Positions 4,870 to 7,461 of a stretch of 7,461 bases of DNA are shown piece by piece. Origin of the DNA: Candidatus Pacearchaeota archaeon (GTDB taxonomy: Archaea; Nanobdellota; Nanobdellia; Pacearchaeales; GW2011-AR1). A program made the translations under genes and the position numbers. The DNA lies in assembly GCA_002688335.1 (NCBI GenBank), contig NZCQ01000039.1, positions 1 through 7,461 of the forward strand, read 5' to 3'. The number at the start of each line of letters is the position of its first letter. The first letter of the stretch is position 1. Under the pieces are notes generated by a model. It was not told the origin of the DNA and made no database searches. It was given only the letters and a program-made list of their open reading frames with translations.

Positions 4870-5629
4870 AAACCTCCAACCCTTCTAAAGAATCCTCCAC
4901 CATTGTCGGACTCTCATTAACTATTGATATCTCTTTATCCTTAGGCAGATTCTTAATTAACACTTCCCACTCCCCCCTCAAGGTTGTTTTATGATGCCTC
5001 TCTCCTTTCTCATTATAAACAATTCCAGAAAAATGAACATGCCAACTTCCCTGAGGAAACAACTCTTCAACTCTCTTGTAATCAACCTTTTTATCTCTAG
5101 CAAGTATGTGGGCATAATCTATACAAAAACTACACCCAGTATCCTTAACCAAGTTAGCTATCTGATCAATTGATCCAAAAACATTCACCTTCCCCATTGT
5201 CTCAGCAGCAATCTGAACTTTCCATTTATTTTTCTTTATTTCATCTTGCATATCAATTATTGCATCTCGAATATTATTATAAGTAGTTTCTGGATTCATC
5301 TTACCATAATACCCTGGATGAAACACAACATACCTAACTCCTAATTTCTCACCAATCTTACAACATGAAAGAATCCGTTTCTTACTCATCTCAACCTTTT
5401 CTGGATCATCACTATTCAAATTAACATAATAAGGAGCGTGAATAGTTAGCTGAATACCAAGTCTTTCAGCAGCCTCTCGAATAACTCTCATATCTTTCTC
5501 ATCTTTAATATAAGGTCCACGAGTAAATGCAATCTCACAAGCTCTAAATCCAAGTTCATGATATCTCTCAAGCGTTTCAACAGCAGTTTTAACAGGCCCA
5601 AGTCCTGCCGGCCCAAATTTTATTCCCAT
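4856..5629 (-). CDS. Endonuclease IV-like TIM-barrel protein, 257 aa
   Basis: This belongs to the AP endonuclease family 2 (xylose-isomerase-like TIM barrel), whose endonuclease IV members cut DNA at abasic sites with three metal ions. The expected ligands are mostly present: H64 (TIHAPYY), H104 (VVFHPGYY), E143 (AAETMGK), D171 and H174 (CIDYAHI), H199 (HVHFSG), a His pair H212-H213 and E239 (NESP). The segment that in E. coli Nfo reads DRHxxxG is here ERHHKTTLRG, so the Asp ligand is replaced by Glu or shifted. Length is slightly below the roughly 280 residues of Nfo. It is the first gene of an operon with the nuclease-like toxin candidate and DUF2283 gene, overlapping the former by 14 bases. 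The TATA box at 5647-5658 points to a leaderless start at 5629. An isomerase or other barrel enzyme is an alternative, but the ligand set favours a nuclease. Confidence 0.85.
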   Translation of the reverse strand: MGIKFGPAGLGPVKTAVETLERYHELGFRACEIAFTRGPYIKDEKDMRVIREAAERLGIQLTIHAPYYVNLNSDDPEKVEMSKKRILSCCKIGEKLGVRYVVFHPGYYGKMNPETTYNNIRDAIIDMQDEIKKNKWKVQIAAETMGKVNVFGSIDQIANLVKDTGCSFCIDYAHILARDKKVDYKRVEELFPQGSWHVHFSGIVYNEKGERHHKTTLRGEWEVLIKNLPKDKEISIVNESPTMVEDSLEGLEVYGER

Positions 5630-5646
5630 CCTTCAAGAAATATCTT

Positions 5647-5658
5647 TTTATATATAAA
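5647..5658 (-). promoter_or_regulatory. TATA box for the endonuclease IV-like operon
   Basis: TTTATATATAAA is the strongest TATA-like box in the window, centred about 24 bases before the ATG at 5629. It should drive the endonuclease IV-like, toxin and DUF2283 genes as one message. Confidence 0.6.
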
Positions 5659-5672
5659 TAATCTTCTAAACT

Positions 5673-6182
5673 TCAAAACTCTTCAAACCCTTCAACAACT
5701 TCTCCAATATTCAAGATAAGATAATCATGCATTCTCTTAATAATCACGTCCTGCATCTCTTCTTTCAGAACCCCAGAACAAACACTCAAATCATCCTCAG
5801 GATAAATCAGATTAGTCTTATAAATTTCGCATATCATCGACTTTCCTTGCAACTTATCCATCTCTATCTTCCCATCAATTAACCTCAATAAAGTAACCTC
5901 AACATCACAAACATCTTCCCCCTCATCTAAAATCTCATAATTCCAAACAGCATCTACATCCGCCCTCACAAAGCTAGCAGCATCACAATTAACCAAAGAC
6001 TCTTTAAAACAACCCATATCTTCACAAACTTCAATAACTAAATAATTTTGATAAAAGAAAAAAGCAGCTATTCCCAGAGCCAAGATAATCATCCCAAAAA
6101 ACAGATCCTTTTTTTTAATCTGCTTAAACTCCCTTCTAACAGCACTTCTTTTAACATCTCTTTCTTTATGCCCCTTTTTCAT
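5673..6182 (-). CDS. Cysteine-rich single-pass membrane protein, 169 aa
   Basis: Numbering is from the ATG at 6182. A basic N-terminus (MKKGHKERDVKRSAVRREFKQIKKK) should stay in the cytoplasm. It is followed by one membrane helix at about 27-45 (LFFGMIILALGIAAFFFYQ) and an external domain of about 120 residues. That domain has at least seven cysteines, several paired in motifs such as VCEDMGC, NCDAAS, DVCDVEV, MICEIY and SVCSGV, as expected for disulfide-stabilised extracellular proteins. I have an impression of similar membrane-anchored proteins in DPANN archaea but cannot name a family. A TTG six codons upstream extends the frame, but the TATA box at 6203-6210 is centred about 24 bases before the ATG and favours the shorter form. 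It is a separate unit upstream of the endonuclease IV-like operon, 43 bases away. Confidence 0.75.
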   Translation of the reverse strand: MKKGHKERDVKRSAVRREFKQIKKKDLFFGMIILALGIAAFFFYQNYLVIEVCEDMGCFKESLVNCDAASFVRADVDAVWNYEILDEGEDVCDVEVTLLRLIDGKIEMDKLQGKSMICEIYKTNLIYPEDDLSVCSGVLKEEMQDVIIKRMHDYLILNIGEVVEGFEEF

Positions 6183-6202
6183 AATTATAACAAAGAACAA
6201 AA

Positions 6203-6210
6203 GTATTTAA
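6203..6210 (-). promoter_or_regulatory. TATA box deciding the start at 6182
   Basis: The minus strand reads TTAAATAC, centred about 24 bases before the ATG at 6182 but too close to the alternative TTG at 6200, so it supports the ATG. Confidence 0.45.
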
Positions 6211-6224
6211 GGGTTTTTGAATGG

Positions 6225-6269
6225 CGGGTAGTTCAGCTAAAGCTCCCGAGCTCAACTTCGTTAGAGCTC
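6225..6269. repeat. Paired hairpins, possible IS200/IS605 left-end relic
   Basis: First hairpin: CGGG (6225-6228), unpaired TAGTTC, AGCT (6235-6238), AA loop, AGCT (6241-6244), CCCG (6245-6248). Second hairpin: GAGCTCAAC (6248-6256), TTC loop, GTT, one bulged A, GAGCTC (to 6269). The first has the same plan as the left-end hairpin of the intact IS (outer stem, 5'-side bulge, 4-bp inner stem, two-base loop). The opening bases GGCGGGTAGTTCAGC also recall the 5' part of a tRNA, but no full cloverleaf follows. Confidence 0.5.
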
Positions 6270-6368
6270 TCCACTTATTTTCTAATAATTCTTAAACCAA
6301 TCTTAGATTTAACAACTCATCTGGTAGAAAAAGAGTCAAAACTTACACGCTTTCAATAATCAAGCGAA

Positions 6369-6390
6369 GAGGTCATGCGAAGCATGCCTC
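6369..6390. repeat. Bulged-T hairpin with GCGAAGC tip
   Basis: GAGG and CATGC (6369-6378) pair with GCATG and CCTC (6382-6390) around a GAA loop, with one unpaired T at 6373. Stems with a single extrahelical T are the known recognition element of IS608-type TnpA, and the tip GCGAAGC is an unusually stable mini-hairpin. It matches the tip of the hairpin at 51-91. It ends 20 bases before the stop of the DUF2283 gene. Together with 6225-6269 it could bound a relic of about 180 bp. Confidence 0.5.
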
Positions 6391-6409
6391 GAAAGCGAAA
6401 CATAAAACC

Positions 6410-6613
6410 CTATCCAGAAACTTTCATTGCAAATTCCTTCAAATTTGTCTTTGGAATCCTATGAGAAACATCCAATATTTCTATAGCAATTATTTGGTTA
6501 TCTTTTGTCATATCAACAACAATGCCATCCTCTACTTCTTTACTCATTTCGTATTCTCCTTCCTGAAATGTAATACGCATTACATCATGTTCTGAATCAA
6601 AATTAATTTTCAT
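6410..6613 (-). CDS. DUF2283 family protein, probable antitoxin, 67 aa
   Basis: This is a compact DUF2283 domain. MKINFDSEHDVMRITF corresponds to the YDxxxDxLxI strand pair, then KEVEDGIVVDMTKDNQIIAIEILDVSHR carries the E(V)xxGIVVDxxxxxxIxxIEIL(D)AS motif, closer to the family consensus than the paralogue at 4325-4567. A short helical tail follows (NLKEFAMKVSG). Its start overlaps the stop of the DUF4258-like gene by 4 bases (ATGA), implying coupled translation. I infer it is the antitoxin of that pair. The only shared sequence with the other module's DUF2283 is at motif level, so the two pairs are not a recent tandem duplication. Confidence 0.85.
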   Translation of the reverse strand: MKINFDSEHDVMRITFQEGEYEMSKEVEDGIVVDMTKDNQIIAIEILDVSHRIPKTNLKEFAMKVSG

Positions 6614-6846
6614 TTTATATATCTCCTTGGTTGAGTATAGTAAGCTGTAATAACTATATAAGCTTTTACTTCTTTTTCAAATACAACCCTCAAAAGCTTA
6701 TCACCTATAATCTTATGAGCAATCTTTCTATTATCTTTGCCATCAACTATTTCATCTGGAGTAATTATGGCTTGCTTAATCGATTCCTTACCTATTTTTC
6801 TCTCAATAATAGTTTCGTCTGCATACTCGGTATAAATAATCCCCAT
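6610..6846 (-). CDS. DUF4258-like toxin candidate, 78 aa
   Basis: The protein follows the DUF4258 plan: IIYTEYADETIIERKIGKESIKQAI (residues 3-27) matches the 'T.HA..Ri.eRgI....v...i' helix region, TPDEIV (29-34) is the usual turn, then DNRKIAHKI (38-46), LLRVVFEKE (51-59) and the hallmark AYIVITAYYT (62-71) followed by RRY (74-76). The first motif lacks the usual histidine (YADE in place of HAxxR), so activity could differ. DUF4258 is related to RelE/BrnT-type RNase toxins and is often paired with DUF2283, as here with a 4-base overlap. A weak TATA-like box lies at 6868-6875. It could also be read through from the gene 30 bases upstream. Confidence 0.8.
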   Translation of the reverse strand: MGIIYTEYADETIIERKIGKESIKQAIITPDEIVDGKDNRKIAHKIIGDKLLRVVFEKEVKAYIVITAYYTQPRRYIK

Positions 6847-6867
6847 GAATTAAAGAAGAAACGACAG

Positions 6868-6875
6868 TTTTTATT
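6868..6875 (-). promoter_or_regulatory. Possible TATA box for DUF4258/DUF2283 pair
   Basis: The minus strand reads AATAAAAA, centred about 25 bases before the ATG at 6846. It lies right beside the stop of the upstream gene, so the pair may have its own promoter. Confidence 0.35.
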
Positions 6876-6876
6876 A

Positions 6877-7409
6877 TTATATAACCACGGCCCTATCATA
6901 ATTTCTTATATTCCCCCTTACTTCAGAGATTGGACCATTATAACGAGCACCAATGTAAGGAATCTCACTAACAAAATCACTATCTTTTAATTTAAAAAAA
7001 CCCTCAACATATAAGGTTCCGTGTTCATTTGCATTACCTAAAAGCATCCAAATATTCTCATATCCTTGCTCTCTCAATCTACCAATTGCCTTAATAGTCA
7101 AACCCTCATCATTAGGAACAGTATCTGAAACAATAGCAAATAATGAATTGGGCTTTTCTCTATCTTTAATCTTAGAATGGATTTCTGAACTCAAGAATCT
7201 CTTTTCCATGTTAGGAAACAAATTTCTCTGAATTCCATAAGCTCTGTCACCTGGAGCTGTTTCATCTACAACATAAACATCAAAAAAATATCCTGCAATT
7301 CATCTTCAAATTGCCTAAGGAATTTCAACTCTCTCTTTAAATGCCTAATTTGACATTCATTCGTTAACAATTCAATTTGAGATTGCTCTAGTACCATTTT
7401 CAAAAACAT
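6877..7409 (-). pseudogene. Frameshifted receiver-like protein
   Basis: The C-terminal 114 residues are open from a TTG at 7221, but the frame stays open back to a TGA at 7300-7302 and reads like real protein (FFDVYVVDETAPGDRAYGIQ). A second frame from ATG at 7409 or 7397 reads MVLEQSQIELLTNECQIRHL and then KRELKFLRQFEDELQDIF before running off. One extra base in the A7 run at 7282-7288 would join them into a protein of about 170 residues. The joined product starts with a likely coiled coil, then a domain resembling a response-regulator receiver: acidic pair in VVDE, SDTVPNDEGL 47 residues later (phospho-acceptor loop; CheY spacing is about 45), then MLLGN and GFFKLK. The usual Thr is replaced and the P is one residue closer, so it may be a degenerate receiver. 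The shift could be a genuine mutation or a homopolymer sequencing error. Confidence 0.6.
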
Positions 7410-7420
7410 CACAAACTAAC

Positions 7421-7433
7421 TAAATTAATATTC
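7421..7433 (-). promoter_or_regulatory. Possible TATA region for receiver-like gene
   Basis: The minus strand reads GAATATTAATTTA. It is centred about 30 bases before the ATG at 7397 and 18 before that at 7409, so it fits the inner ATG better. The remaining bases to the window edge show no gene I can support. Confidence 0.3.
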
Positions 7434-7461
7434 GTATCAGAAGAAACAAACTTACTAGCTA

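Noticed and set aside
4991..5173. Plus-strand open frame inside the endonuclease IV-like gene
   Set aside because: Shadow of a well-supported gene with conserved motifs on the other strand.
6224..6290. tRNA-like start GGCGGGTAGTTCAGC
   Set aside because: The bases resemble a tRNA acceptor and D-arm, but there is no GG in the D-loop, no anticodon arm and no GTTCRANTC T-arm.
6048..6359. Plus-strand 103-codon frame across the membrane protein start and hairpin gap
   Set aside because: Antisense to a gene with clear topology and promoter; no coding signature.
6631..6990. Plus-strand 119-codon frame
   Set aside because: Antisense to the DUF4258-like gene and the receiver-like gene; Phe/Ile/Asn-rich as expected from AT-rich antisense.
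1..7461. CRISPR array, rRNA or replication origin
   Set aside because: No regularly spaced repeats, no rRNA-like stretch, and no iterons or origin-binding repeats found.

Overview
The window is AT-rich DNA from an archaeon, most likely a DPANN-type lineage such as Pacearchaeota or Woesearchaeota. That is an inference from gene style. The sequence signs are TATA-like boxes centred about 24-27 bases before start codons with little or no Shine-Dalgarno sequence (leaderless expression), a T-rich terminator, a large acidic cell-surface protein of the 'putative S-layer' type, and a small cysteine-rich single-pass membrane protein. The only strong Shine-Dalgarno site precedes the transposase gene.

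Left part (1-1931): the apparent last codons of a plus-strand gene, a long hairpin, a small hypothetical gene (minus), then the surface protein gene (minus, 541-1803) with a T-rich terminator. A 128-bp divergent promoter region separates it from the next unit.

Centre-left (1932-3770): a plus-strand pair consisting of a ribbon-helix-helix-like regulator and an endonuclease/exonuclease/phosphatase (EEP) family gene. The EEP gene is split by an IS200-type element of about 676 bp (predicted 2401-3076) that carries only a Y1 transposase, tnpA, on the minus strand. Removing the predicted element rejoins the EEP frame exactly, so the insertion looks recent and perhaps reversible. GTATAC palindromes lie at the regulator's start and at the regulator-EEP junction and could be operators.

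Centre (3767-4315): a small winged-helix-like protein (minus) and, divergent from it, a VapB-like antitoxin with no toxin next to it.

Right part (4325-7409, all minus): an endonuclease IV-like TIM-barrel gene overlaps a small nuclease-like toxin candidate, which overlaps a DUF2283 protein. Next is the cysteine-rich membrane protein. After a 209-bp gap with two bulged hairpins resembling IS200/IS605 ends comes a second toxin (DUF4258-like) plus DUF2283 pair. Last is a receiver-like protein gene broken by a one-base shift at an A7 run. The two toxin/DUF2283 pairs share gene order and an ATGA overlap, so they look like two versions of one toxin-antitoxin design.

Overall this is an accessory-rich segment: three or four toxin-antitoxin-like units, one transposon, possible transposon relics, and two broken genes. 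The most promising material for something new is the nuclease/DUF2283 modules, one of them fused into an operon with a DNA-repair-type enzyme, and the regulator-EEP pair with its palindromes.
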